Positions 1 to 6,763 of a stretch of 12,796 nucleotides of DNA are shown in pieces. The translations under genes and the position numbers were made by a program. The stretch's first letter is position 1; every line of letters starts with the position of its first letter. The notes below the pieces were generated by a model. The model had not been told where the DNA came from and did no database searches. It worked only from the letters and a program-made list of their open reading frames with translations. The DNA is taken from NCBI GenBank assembly GCA_030619095.1, contig JAUXCB010000011.1, positions 1-12,796 of the forward strand. The letters run 5' to 3'. The DNA comes from Verrucomicrobiota bacterium. Lineage in GTDB: Bacteria; Verrucomicrobiota; Kiritimatiellia; Kiritimatiellales; Tichowtungiaceae.

Positions 1-1604
1 AGGCCGTCCACGCGGGCTTTTTTACCCGTACCCTCTTCTGCCATAATCACGTCGTGCATGCCGCCGCGCACCGCTTCCAGCGCCTCGTTCGACCAGTTCA
101 TTTTTCCGACGCGCCGTTCGGGCGCGGATGTAAACCGTTCGGCGTTCGGCTCGCGGTAGGCCTGAAGAAGACGCGGACGGTAGAGGGTTCCGCCGTTGGC
201 AATCGTAGCGGCAACCATCGCCATCTGAAGCGGTGTCACACCGAGAAACCCCTGCCCGATGGCCAGATTGCAGGTGTCGCCGTCCGTCCATCCGCCCTGC
301 CCGGTTTTTTTGCGCCATTCGGCATCGGGAACCAGCCCGCCGCGTTCAAAGTCAACTTCGACTCCGGTTTTCCGGCCCAGACCGACGGCCTTCGCCTGCC
401 CGATGATGGCTTCATATCCGTTTTCGAGCGCGGTTTTGAAAAAGTAAACATTGGCCGAACGCATGAGCGCCCCGCGCATATCGCGTTCCCCGTGACCGCC
501 GGGGTTCCAGTCGTGCATAACACGTCGTCCAACGCGGAATGTGCCTGGACAATCGTAGACTGTGCCGGGGGCTTCCGGATTGACGGTAGACGCGGCCAGA
601 CCCACCAACGGCTTAAAGATGCTGCCCGGCGGGTAGACACCCGCCACGGCCCGGTTGATCAGCGGTTTGTCCGGATTGTTAAGAATGCCGTTCCAAACCT
701 TGGACGTCAGCTTGGGAACAAACTGATTGGCGTCATAGCCCGGTGCGCTGAGCATGGCGAGTACATCCCCGTTGTTGGGGTCGAGAACCACTACTGCACC
801 GCGATGGGTGGAAAGGGCCTGATGCGCCAGCAGTTGGATCTCCATATCCAGTGTGAGACGAAGATCCCCGCCGGCGGTCGGCGCGCGGCGCGCCAGCTCG
901 TCATGGCGATAGATTCCAACATCAACCTGAATCAGCTTGGCTCCGGCCTCGCCGCGCAGGAAGGGATCGAAGAGTTTCTCGAAACCGGCCCTGCCGATCA
1001 TTTCAGGCAGATCGTAATCGAAGCGTTCCTCGCCGTCGGAGTCGGGATCCACCTCGCCCACATAGCCGATCAGGTGCGATGTGTAGGGGCTGTAGGGATA
1101 ACTGCGGGTGGCCTTGATGTAGAGATCGACGCTGGAAATGGAAGCGCCCTGTTCCGCTAGACGGGCCATAGGCTTCGGGCCGATATCGCGCCAGAGAATC
1201 AACGGTAGCGGACGGTACCAGTCAATGTGCTTTTTGATTTTGTCGCGGCTCAGCACGGGGTTCAGTCCGGTGATCCCGGCGACTTCACCCATCACCTCGA
1301 CCGCCCGGTCAATGGTTTTGGAAAAAGAACCGGTGCAGCGGATTTCCTCGGGGAAAAGGGCCACGGAGTAGACCGGACGGTTTTCGGCCAGGCAGAGACC
1401 GTTGCGGTCGAAGATTTTCCCCCGGATTCCGGGCAGACGCACGCGCCGCAGGCTCTGAATGTTCTGCCGGCTTTCAAACTGGGAAACCTTGGAAACCTGC
1501 AGACGCCACAACGAGGCGATCAGCACCAGAAAGGCCACCATCATCAACACCAACACCACGGTTATACGCAGCGGGGTCTGGCTCTCTGTACGGCGTATCT
1601 TCAT
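1..1604 (-). CDS. mrdA: Penicillin-binding protein 2 (peptidoglycan transpeptidase), C-terminus cut by window edge
   Basis: Class B penicillin-binding protein that cross-links peptidoglycan during side-wall elongation, working with MreBCD and RodA in the inner membrane and periplasm. About 534 residues are visible. After a short basic N-terminus there is one membrane anchor at about residues 13-33, then the pedestal motif RGKIFDRNG at 61-69. The transpeptidase domain starts near residue 245 and contains the catalytic serine motif SIFK at 328-331 (context YPPGSIFKPL) and the SAN motif at 383-385. The third motif, KTG, should lie just past the left edge, so the gene is partial here and not visibly broken. 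The ATG at 1604 overlaps the mreD stop in an ATGA, which supports this start and translational coupling. Identity as PBP2 rather than PBP3/FtsI rests on the motifs plus its place directly after mreD. Confidence 0.95.
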   Translation of the reverse strand, partial: MKIRRTESQTPLRITVVLVLMMVAFLVLIASLWRLQVSKVSQFESRQNIQSLRRVRLPGIRGKIFDRNGLCLAENRPVYSVALFPEEIRCTGSFSKTIDRAVEVMGEVAGITGLNPVLSRDKIKKHIDWYRPLPLILWRDIGPKPMARLAEQGASISSVDLYIKATRSYPYSPYTSHLIGYVGEVDPDSDGEERFDYDLPEMIGRAGFEKLFDPFLRGEAGAKLIQVDVGIYRHDELARRAPTAGGDLRLTLDMEIQLLAHQALSTHRGAVVVLDPNNGDVLAMLSAPGYDANQFVPKLTSKVWNGILNNPDKPLINRAVAGVYPPGSIFKPLVGLAASTVNPEAPGTVYDCPGTFRVGRRVMHDWNPGGHGERDMRGALMRSANVYFFKTALENGYEAIIGQAKAVGLGRKTGVEVDFERGGLVPDAEWRKKTGQGGWTDGDTCNLAIGQGFLGVTPLQMAMVAATIANGGTLYRPRLLQAYREPNAERFTSAPERRVGKMNWSNEALEAVRGGMHDVIMAEEGTGKKARVDG

Positions 1605-2107
1605 CCGCCAATCCACCCCGTGTTTCGAGTCCGTCTGGACGGAAGAGCTGCAAGGATCAGAAAGAGCAGAGGGGTCAGGAATGCGCCCAGCAGGAGGCTG
1701 CCGCCGAGGCGGGCCGCCAGCGGCCCCGCTTCGACCGGACGCAGGCCGGACGCGGCGAAGACAAAGGTGAAATAGAGTGTTTTACAGAGGCCGCCCAGCA
1801 GACCCAACACCCCGTAAGTGATGATCTGGTCGCCGAAAACCTCTTTGCGAATGGTGTACACCCCGAGAGCGACGAGCAGGAAAAACGGAAGCGAAACGCC
1901 AAGGGGCGCCGGTGAGAATGTGTCGTGCAGCAGCCCGGCCAGCAGTCCGGCGTACAGCACGCGGTCGCGGTCGGTTTTGAGCGCTATGCACAAGATCAAG
2001 GCAAGAAGAACCGGCCACTCATGAGAACCCAGCCAGACCGGACCCGGCAAGAGAGTTTGCAGGGAGGCTCCGGCCAGCAGCAGCAGAGTGATCAGGCGCC
2101 GGCTCAT
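1601..2107 (-). CDS. mreD: Rod shape-determining protein MreD
   Basis: Small integral membrane protein of the elongasome, linking MreC and the wall synthases in the inner membrane. The 168-residue product is almost wholly hydrophobic with about five predicted membrane segments (roughly 5-25, 30-48, 50-70, 72-110 and 135-160) and a short basic tail, as usual for MreD. MreD sequences are poorly conserved, so the call leans on the membrane pattern, the length and the position between mreC and mrdA. The start ATG at 2107 overlaps the mreC stop (ATGA), and its own TGA overlaps the mrdA start, so the three genes are probably translationally coupled. Confidence 0.88.
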   Translation of the reverse strand: MSRRLITLLLLAGASLQTLLPGPVWLGSHEWPVLLALILCIALKTDRDRVLYAGLLAGLLHDTFSPAPLGVSLPFFLLVALGVYTIRKEVFGDQIITYGVLGLLGGLCKTLYFTFVFAASGLRPVEAGPLAARLGGSLLLGAFLTPLLFLILAALPSRRTRNTGWIGG

Positions 2108-2919
2108 TCGCCCTCCTCCGCTGTCACAAAAACAACGTCCGTCAGGGTGATGACCGCCTGCGGAAGAATCTCGGCAACCTGATAGAGCCCCGCCTCTTCC
2201 ATATGGATCTCTTCCACATATCCGATAACAATATCGCGCGGAAAAACACCGCCTAGACCGGAGGTAACCACTTCATCACCTACACGCACCGGCGTATCTT
2301 TGTGAATAAACTGCATCCGGGCGACGGGGTAGCCCTTGAGGTTTACGCCGCGCCCGGTCACCAGCCCGAATGATCCGGTCCGGCTGACGCGGGCGGATAC
2401 CTTGCAGGCCGGATCGGACACGAGCAGAATCTCCGCGCTGCGAGAGGTAACCTCCGCGGTGCGCCCCACCAGTCCGTCGGGAGAAATGACAGCCCGGTTG
2501 GGAGTAATTCCGCTACTCGACCCTTTTCCCAATCCAACACTTTGCCACCAGCCGCTAATGCTCCGGCTCACAATCTGGGTGGGAATCAGCTCAATGGACT
2601 GGCGGTTTCTGAACTGAAGCAATCCGCTCAGCCGCAGGTTTTCTTCCGCCAGTGTGTCGCGAACCCGCTTGTCGGCCTGAAGCCGGATCACTTCCTGACG
2701 CAGTAGCCGGTTTTCTTCGGCGAGGCCGCCCAATCCGCGCACACTGTCCACTCCGGCCTTAAAACTGCGGGTGCCATGCAGGAGAACCCCTTGAACCGGG
2801 GTGAGTATATTTTTGAAAATGCCTTTCACACGGGCGGTGCACCCGCCCGGCAAGCTAAAGAGCAACAGCAGCGCCAAGGCTGCCGCAACCCATTTCCATA
2901 CCATTTTATATCCAAACAT
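2104..2919 (-). CDS. mreC: Rod shape-determining protein MreC
   Basis: Bitopic inner-membrane protein whose periplasmic part scaffolds PBP2 and other elongasome members. The 271 residues show a short cytoplasmic start, a membrane segment at about 7-26, a coiled-coil-like stretch at about 60-100 (LAEENRLLRQEVIRLQADK, then LAEENLRLSGLL), and a glycine/valine-rich beta domain to the end containing the family-like segments GLVGRTAEV and VRVGDEVVTSGLGGVFP. Length is normal for the family. The ATG at 2919 has a modest upstream AGG; an internal ATG at 2904 (MVWKWV) is an alternative start just before the membrane segment. The 66-base gap to mreB has no strong terminator, so cotranscription with mreB is likely. 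Confidence 0.93.
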   Translation of the reverse strand: MFGYKMVWKWVAAALALLLLFSLPGGCTARVKGIFKNILTPVQGVLLHGTRSFKAGVDSVRGLGGLAEENRLLRQEVIRLQADKRVRDTLAEENLRLSGLLQFRNRQSIELIPTQIVSRSISGWWQSVGLGKGSSSGITPNRAVISPDGLVGRTAEVTSRSAEILLVSDPACKVSARVSRTGSFGLVTGRGVNLKGYPVARMQFIHKDTPVRVGDEVVTSGLGGVFPRDIVIGYVEEIHMEEAGLYQVAEILPQAVITLTDVVFVTAEEGE

Positions 2920-2985
2920 CGACCTGTTCCGGTTCTTTTTTCGAACCCGAGGGACAAGTCTGAAACAGGAAATCCCGGCGAAGCG

Positions 2986-4020
2986 TTATCTCGCGCGGGC
3001 GTCGGAAAGTTTGCGAAGGAAGCTGATCTCGTGCAGAACCACGCCGGTTCCTTCGGCCACCGCACTCAGCGGATCGTCGGCCACATGCACCGGCAGGCCC
3101 GTGTTTTCAGCGATGTGCTTATCCAGACCGCGCAACAGGGCTCCGCCACCGGCAAGAACCATTCCTCGGTCCACAAGGTCGGCAGCAAGCTCCGGCAAAC
3201 AGCGGTCGAGCGTAACGCGAACCGCTTCCACAATCGCGGCGACCGGCTCTTTGAGTGCGCCACGAACCTCTTCCGAACTGATCGAAAGAGTTTTTGGCAG
3301 ACCCGCAACCTGGTCGCGGCCTTTGACTTCCATTGTTGTCTCTTCGCCCGTTGGGATGGCCGATCCGATTGAAATCTTAATGTCTTCCGCCGTCCGTTCC
3401 CCGATGAGCAAATTATATTCCCGTTTCAGATACTGGACGATTGCCTCGTCCATCTCGTCTCCTCCGACGCGTACGCTGCGACTGAACACGATCCCGGCCA
3501 GAGAAATCAGAGCCACTTCCGTGGTTCCTCCGCCAACATCGACAATCATGTTGCCGGCCGGTTCCTGAACCGGCAGTCCGACACCGATCGCAGCAGCCAT
3601 CGGTTCTTCAATTAAAAAAACATCGCGCGCGCCCGCATGCATTGCGGAATCTTTTACTGCGCGTTTCTCCACTTCTGTAATGCCACTTGGCACTGCAATC
3701 ACAACACGGGGGCGCACCATGCGCCGACGGTTGTGAACTTTCTGAATAAAATACCGGAGCATGGCCTCGGTAATTTCAAAATCTGCGATCACCCCGGCCT
3801 TCAGGGGGCGGATGGCAACAATGGTGCCCGGGGTGCGTCCCAACATACGTTTGGCTTCGTCCCCGACCGCCAGTACGCGGTTGGTGCCCGCCTGTACAGC
3901 GACCACCGAAGGCTCGCGCAGCACAATGCCGCGATCGCGGACATACACCAACGTATTGGCGGTACCCAGATCGATACCGATATCGCTGGAAAAAAGACCT
4001 ATTAGACGGTTAAGCATCAT
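2986..4020 (-). CDS. mreB: Rod shape-determining protein MreB (bacterial actin)
   Basis: Actin-like ATPase that forms membrane-bound filaments and directs side-wall synthesis. The phosphate-1 loop DIGIDLGTANT lies near the N-terminus, the phosphate-2 motif VDVGGGTTEVALISLAG near the middle and the adenosine motif LAGGGALLRGLDK near residue 285; length (about 344) is normal. The longest frame opens at 4026, but there the AGGA (4030-4027) touches the ATG. The ATGs at 4020 or 4017 leave 6 or 9 bases, and starting at 4017 gives MLNRLIGLFSSDIGIDLG, which matches the usual MreB start in length. I therefore use 4020 and regard 4017 as equally possible. It is the first gene of the mreBCD-mrdA operon. 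Confidence 0.97.
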   Translation of the reverse strand: MMLNRLIGLFSSDIGIDLGTANTLVYVRDRGIVLREPSVVAVQAGTNRVLAVGDEAKRMLGRTPGTIVAIRPLKAGVIADFEITEAMLRYFIQKVHNRRRMVRPRVVIAVPSGITEVEKRAVKDSAMHAGARDVFLIEEPMAAAIGVGLPVQEPAGNMIVDVGGGTTEVALISLAGIVFSRSVRVGGDEMDEAIVQYLKREYNLLIGERTAEDIKISIGSAIPTGEETTMEVKGRDQVAGLPKTLSISSEEVRGALKEPVAAIVEAVRVTLDRCLPELAADLVDRGMVLAGGGALLRGLDKHIAENTGLPVHVADDPLSAVAEGTGVVLHEISFLRKLSDARAR

Positions 4021-4068
4021 CAACATTCCTGTTTGGTTATAGAGGGACCGAAATTGAACAAGGCGTTT

Positions 4069-4098
4069 ATAATGGCGTGTTTATGTGAAACCGGTCAA
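4069..4098 (-). promoter_or_regulatory. Possible sigma70-type promoter of the mreBCD-mrdA operon
   Basis: On the minus strand TTGACC (4098-4093) is followed after 18 bases by CATTAT (4074-4069), matching the -35 and -10 consensus at 5/6 and 4/6. It would give a leader of about 40 bases before mreB. The assignment is by eye and other hexamers nearby are possible. Confidence 0.3.
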
Positions 4099-4219
4099 GC
4101 GGAATTCAGGTAAAGCGCCTCTTTTTGCAGGGGAGAAAAAAAGCGGAGTGCTTTGAATCAAAATACGTTCCTCCCGCTGCCACCGAGCCGGAATTTATCT
4201 GCCCTACCCACTCCATTTT

Positions 4220-4249
4220 CACACCTTATAAGGTGTGGTTTCTTTTTTT
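4220..4249 (+). terminator. Terminator-like hairpin with T-run on the plus strand
   Basis: The 18-base perfect palindrome CACACCTTATAAGGTGTG (4220-4237) is followed by GTTTC and seven Ts (4243-4249), the layout of a Rho-independent terminator for plus-strand transcription. No plus-strand gene ends here; on the minus strand there is no T-run after the hairpin. The stem is only six pairs with a TTATAA loop, so it could be weak or accidental. Confidence 0.4.
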
Positions 4250-4367
4250 GAATTCGATTTTCAACCGGTGGAAAAAGATCCGGAGAACAAGTTTGGAGCG
4301 TGCCATCGTCATGAAAAATTAATTTTAGTACCTTACTTTTCAAATTCAATCACATTTACACAGCATT

Positions 4368-4447
4368 TTTTGATCACGAATCTCACGAATTTTCACGAAT
4401 AACATCCAAATTATACTTCTCTTCATTCGTGAGATTCGTGATCAAAA
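4368..4447. repeat. Perfect 23-bp inverted repeat of the ACGAAT family
   Basis: Positions 4368-4390 are the exact reverse complement of 4425-4447, around a 34-base loop that holds one more TTTCACGAAT unit (4391-4400). The arms are built from the repeated words CACGAAT and ATTCGTG. The element begins 11 bases after the stop of the cysteine-rich gene as read on the minus strand, so it may form the 3' end structure of that transcript, but neither side has a proper terminator T-run on the minus strand. It looks like a small mobile or repetitive intergenic palindrome. Confidence 0.85.
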
Positions 4448-4457
4448 TTCTTAAATA

Positions 4458-4668
4458 TCAGCATGCGGCTGAGCCTTTGGGGGCTCCGCATTTGCATAGC
4501 TCTTTTACGGGCTTGCAGGCGGTGGCACATGCTTTCGAACCTTTGGGGGCTCCGCATCTGCAAAGCTGGGTCTTGTTGCCTGCTTTTTTGAATGGACATG
4601 AACCGGTGCATTTACAGAGCGGAAGCGGCTAGTACCACCAGTGCGATTCCGGTAAGTGCTTTCTTCAT
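4458..4668 (-). pseudogene. Small secreted cysteine-rich repeat protein, frameshifted
   Basis: An ATG at 4668 with AAGGAGG (4680-4674) opens a signal-peptide-like MKKALTGIALVVLAASAL and then hits TAA at 4614-4612. One base further on, another frame reads 52 residues from 4616 to a TGA at 4460-4458, beginning CKCTGSCPFKK, with ten cysteines and many lysines. It contains two near-identical units, LCRCGAPKGSKAC and LCKCGAPKGSAAC, and a third LCKC at its start. That frame is closed upstream by TAG at 4631-4629 and has no usable start, so the two parts are one gene with an indel between 4631 and 4612. The gene lies 18 bases after dsbD in the same direction. I do not recognise the family; a periplasmic metal-binding or thiol-redox role is inference from composition and neighbour. 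Sequencing error or programmed shift are alternatives to pseudogenisation. Confidence 0.65.
4471..4567 (-). repeat. Direct repeat encoding the duplicated CGAPKGS unit
   Basis: Positions 4471-4501 and 4537-4567 agree at 28 of 31 bases, 66 bases apart. They encode the two copies of the LC(R/K)CGAPKGS segment of the cysteine-rich protein, which points to internal duplication. Confidence 0.8.
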
Positions 4669-4686
4669 TATACCCTCCTTGTGGGG

Positions 4687-5478
4687 TTAATTTTTTGGTG
4701 TGAGAATGACATATCCGGGAAGCCCGGGCAGGTTGTAGCGGTCAAGAAGTGCCTTGATTTGCGGATCGGCCAGCTTCTCGGCTTGAAATTTAATTTCTGT
4801 GAACTCATGCAAACGCTTCATCACCCCGGGATCTTTAAAGGTGGTTTTTTCCATCTGCAGGCAGTTTTTGCACCAACTGGCCCAGAAATCGATAAAGACC
4901 GGCCGACCCTCTTCCGCCGCCGTCATCAGTTCGGTCTCGAGCTGCGCAATGGCCACCTCGGTGGACTGGGCTCCCTTCGGAAGCAGGCCGATGCCTACCC
5001 AAGCATAGTATGCCGCGAAGAGAATAATCAGCACGCCAAAGCCGTGCTTGATTTTGACCATCCAGTTTCCGGGTTTTGGAAGAACCGTCAGTCCGGCACC
5101 GGCAATCGGCCACGGCAGTGCCATCCCAACCCCGAGCAACAGAGGTAGAAACAGCCCAGCCACGTTGCCACCCGCATACAGCGTGGTGGCCTGAAGAAGA
5201 ACTGCGATCAAAATCGGGGCCACGCAGGCACCCGCCAACAGTGCGGCAACCACCCCCATCGCAAAGGCCGGAATTAAACGACCCCGTTTTTCTGTGGAAA
5301 ACCCGAATTTTGTTCCAAAGCGCGAAAGATCGATGCGGAGCACATCGAACATGGCTAACGACAAGAGGATAAATATTGCGGCGATCGAAAAGTTAAAGAT
5401 TGGAGAGGCATTTAGGGTTCCAAATTTACTTCCGGTTAGTACCGTAAAGAGACCGAGTCCACCGTAAGCCACCGCCAT
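4687..5478 (-). CDS. dsbD: DsbD thiol:disulfide interchange protein, C-terminal part after an in-frame stop
   Basis: Second part of a DsbD, the inner-membrane protein that passes electrons from cytoplasmic thioredoxin to periplasmic thiol proteins. The 263 residues hold the rest of the CcdA-like membrane domain, with the second membrane cysteine in LLAGACVAPILIAVLL, and then a C-terminal thioredoxin-like domain with the active site WASWCKNC and the later proline in LPGLPGYVIL. It is in the same frame as the upstream part: only TAA-GGA-CTG-GGC (5490-5479) separates GFLRGGV from this ATG. AAGGA (5489-5485) sits six bases before the ATG, so separate translation by re-initiation is possible. Joined, the two parts give a normal DsbD of about 535 residues. 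Its stop is 18 bases before the start of the cysteine-rich gene. Confidence 0.9.
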   Translation of the reverse strand: MAVAYGGLGLFTVLTGSKFGTLNASPIFNFSIAAIFILLSLAMFDVLRIDLSRFGTKFGFSTEKRGRLIPAFAMGVVAALLAGACVAPILIAVLLQATTLYAGGNVAGLFLPLLLGVGMALPWPIAGAGLTVLPKPGNWMVKIKHGFGVLIILFAAYYAWVGIGLLPKGAQSTEVAIAQLETELMTAAEEGRPVFIDFWASWCKNCLQMEKTTFKDPGVMKRLHEFTEIKFQAEKLADPQIKALLDRYNLPGLPGYVILTPKN

Positions 5479-5484
5479 GCCCAG

Positions 5485-5490
5485 TCCTTA
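5485..5490 (-). promoter_or_regulatory. Nonsense TAA inside dsbD that also forms a Shine-Dalgarno-like TAAGGA
   Basis: The codon series is GGG-GTC-TAA-GGA-CTG-GGC-ATG. The stop falls where DsbD proteins often have an aromatic residue before a glycine-rich membrane segment, so it probably derives from a TAT or TAC tyrosine codon. The same bases give AAGGA at a good distance (six bases) from the next ATG at 5478. Confidence 0.5.
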
Positions 5491-6294
5491 GACCCCGCCG
5501 CGGAGAAAGCCCTGCCGTTTGCTCGCTGCTTCCGCACCCGCACCGATGATGGCAAGGTTTACGGGAATCATCGGCAGAACACAAGGGGTCAGGTTGAGCA
5601 TCAACCCGCCGAGCAAAACAAACAGAATCATAACGAGCGAACTTTTCCCCTCCAGGATCGAGGCGGAGGATTTGACCTCCTGTTCGATATCCAGAAAGGC
5701 CAGAAACTCTTCGGCGTTTTTCATTCCGCCGGTGGTTCGCACGGTTTCAAAGCGGTCAAGCAGCGTGCTCAAAGATTTAGCCTCTAGAGTTTCCGTCGAT
5801 TGAGGCATCTCGCGATCTTGTAGGACAGGCTTCTCTGTAACCAGAGAGCCTGTGTCCACCACACGCTCCCGAATAAGGGAAGCCTCTCCTGCAAGCGTCC
5901 CAACGGAAAAGGTTTTGTTTGCGGGAGGATAGCAGACCGCGCCGCCCCCGCCCTCCGGCGTTCCGCATCCCTGATAAGAGATGCTGACTTGAACGCTCTG
6001 TGCGGGATCAATCGGATAGACCCAGCGATGAGTCTGTCCGCCTTCGTAGACGTCCGATGTGCCGATGTCATCCGTATGCGGATGCGCCCCCGGCGTTTCG
6101 GCCGCCGGGATATCCGGCTCCAGCTTGACCTTGGTCTGCTCTGCGTAGAGATACGCCGTCTCCGGAATCTCAACTTCCACGATCAGCTGCCGCCCCTGAA
6201 CAGAGTGACTCCACTGATAAGGCTGAGAAAACTGAGCGGTGGCGGACAGTGCCGCCAGGCTCACCAGACTGATTATCCATCGACGTGTTTTCAT
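5488..6294 (-). CDS. dsbD: DsbD thiol:disulfide interchange protein, N-terminal part ending at an in-frame stop
   Basis: First part of DsbD. The 268 residues show a signal peptide (about 1-20), the periplasmic immunoglobulin-like alpha domain with its cysteine pair in YQGCGTPEGGGGAVCYPP (six extra residues, mostly glycine, sit between the cysteines compared with the usual form), a linker, and the first membrane segment of the CcdA-like domain with the first membrane cysteine in NLTPCVLPMIP. It then ends at TAA (5490-5488) in mid-domain, while the rest of the protein continues in the same frame. GAGAGG stands six bases before the ATG at 6294. The upstream thioredoxin gene ends 21 bases earlier. 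Either a nonsense mutation has inactivated the gene, or the protein is made as two pieces; base error is also possible. Confidence 0.9.
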   Translation of the reverse strand: MKTRRWIISLVSLAALSATAQFSQPYQWSHSVQGRQLIVEVEIPETAYLYAEQTKVKLEPDIPAAETPGAHPHTDDIGTSDVYEGGQTHRWVYPIDPAQSVQVSISYQGCGTPEGGGGAVCYPPANKTFSVGTLAGEASLIRERVVDTGSLVTEKPVLQDREMPQSTETLEAKSLSTLLDRFETVRTTGGMKNAEEFLAFLDIEQEVKSSASILEGKSSLVMILFVLLGGLMLNLTPCVLPMIPVNLAIIGAGAEAASKRQGFLRGGV

Positions 6295-6315
6295 GGCGTA
6301 CCTCTCAACCGATAC

Positions 6316-6753
6316 CTATTTCAACAGTTCTTTAATGTGTTCAACGTACAGCGCTGCGCCGCCGCGCCGATAGCGGGTCCGCTCAATGACCTTGCCTTTG
6401 GCATCCAGAAGCAGAACGGTCGGAAATCCGCGAATTCCGTATTTTTTAGAGAGCGCCTTGTTCTGCGCCTTCACTTCAGCAGACTGCGGCTTTGAATTCG
6501 GGAAGTCCGCCATGAACAACACCACATTGTCTTTGGCGTACGCTTTGAATTCATCTTGCGAAAACACTTCATTGTCGAGCTTGATGCACCATCCGCACCA
6601 GTCAGACCCTGAAAAGTCGGCCAGGATCGGCAGATTCTTTTCAGCCGCCTGCTTTTTGGCCTCTTCGAAATCGGTCAGCCAGCCTTCTTTGGCGGTTGCG
6701 AGGGCTGCAATCCCCAGTAGTAAAACAGTCAGCAATGCAAATGACTTCTTCAT
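6316..6753 (-). CDS. Exported thioredoxin-like protein (CGWC active site)
   Basis: Predicted periplasmic thiol oxidoreductase of the Thioredoxin_7/DUF255-like type. The 145 residues begin with a clear signal peptide (MKKSFALLTVLLLGIAALATA), followed by a thioredoxin fold with SDWCGWCIKLD (cysteines about 53 and 56) and the cis-proline motif GIRGFPTVLLLD near residue 112. The C-terminus keeps the fold's last helix. AAGGA lies before the ATG at 6753, and the transaldolase stop is only 10 bases upstream. Immediately downstream dsbD would supply its electrons, so this is probably a client that reduces disulfides in periplasmic proteins. Its natural substrate cannot be read from the sequence. Confidence 0.9.
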   Translation of the reverse strand: MKKSFALLTVLLLGIAALATAKEGWLTDFEEAKKQAAEKNLPILADFSGSDWCGWCIKLDNEVFSQDEFKAYAKDNVVLFMADFPNSKPQSAEVKAQNKALSKKYGIRGFPTVLLLDAKGKVIERTRYRRGGAALYVEHIKELLK

Positions 6754-6763
6754 GACGTATTCC

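Larger units (their letters stand above)
4021..4367. other. Gene-free spacer upstream of mreB
   Basis: No credible protein gene is present. Short frames on both strands (for example 4125-4322 plus and 4158-4349 minus) lack family features and good ribosome binding sites. The spacer should hold the mreB promoter and leader, and it contains a plus-strand hairpin with a T-run at 4220-4249. Confidence 0.6.

Noticed and set aside
54..1160. 368-codon open frame on the plus strand
   Set aside because: It lies antisense to the PBP2 gene, whose frame carries the SxxK and SxN motifs. The plus-strand product has no recognisable family features.
2920..2985. Possible terminator between mreB and mreC
   Set aside because: GGTTC/GAACC makes only a five-pair stem with an A-rich loop and no T-run on the minus strand.
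4125..4349. Small frames on both strands upstream of mreB
   Set aside because: No good start signals, no family features, and they cross the terminator-like hairpin.
4423..4611. 62-codon minus-strand frame beginning MHRFMSIQKS
   Set aside because: It is the signal-peptide frame continued after the TAA; it runs into the palindromic repeat and lacks sensible composition, while the next frame has ordered cysteines.
4429..4632. 67-codon plus-strand frame with two PLGAPHL repeats
   Set aside because: It is the mirror of the duplicated cysteine-rich segment. The minus strand has the signal peptide, ribosome binding site and repeated cysteines.
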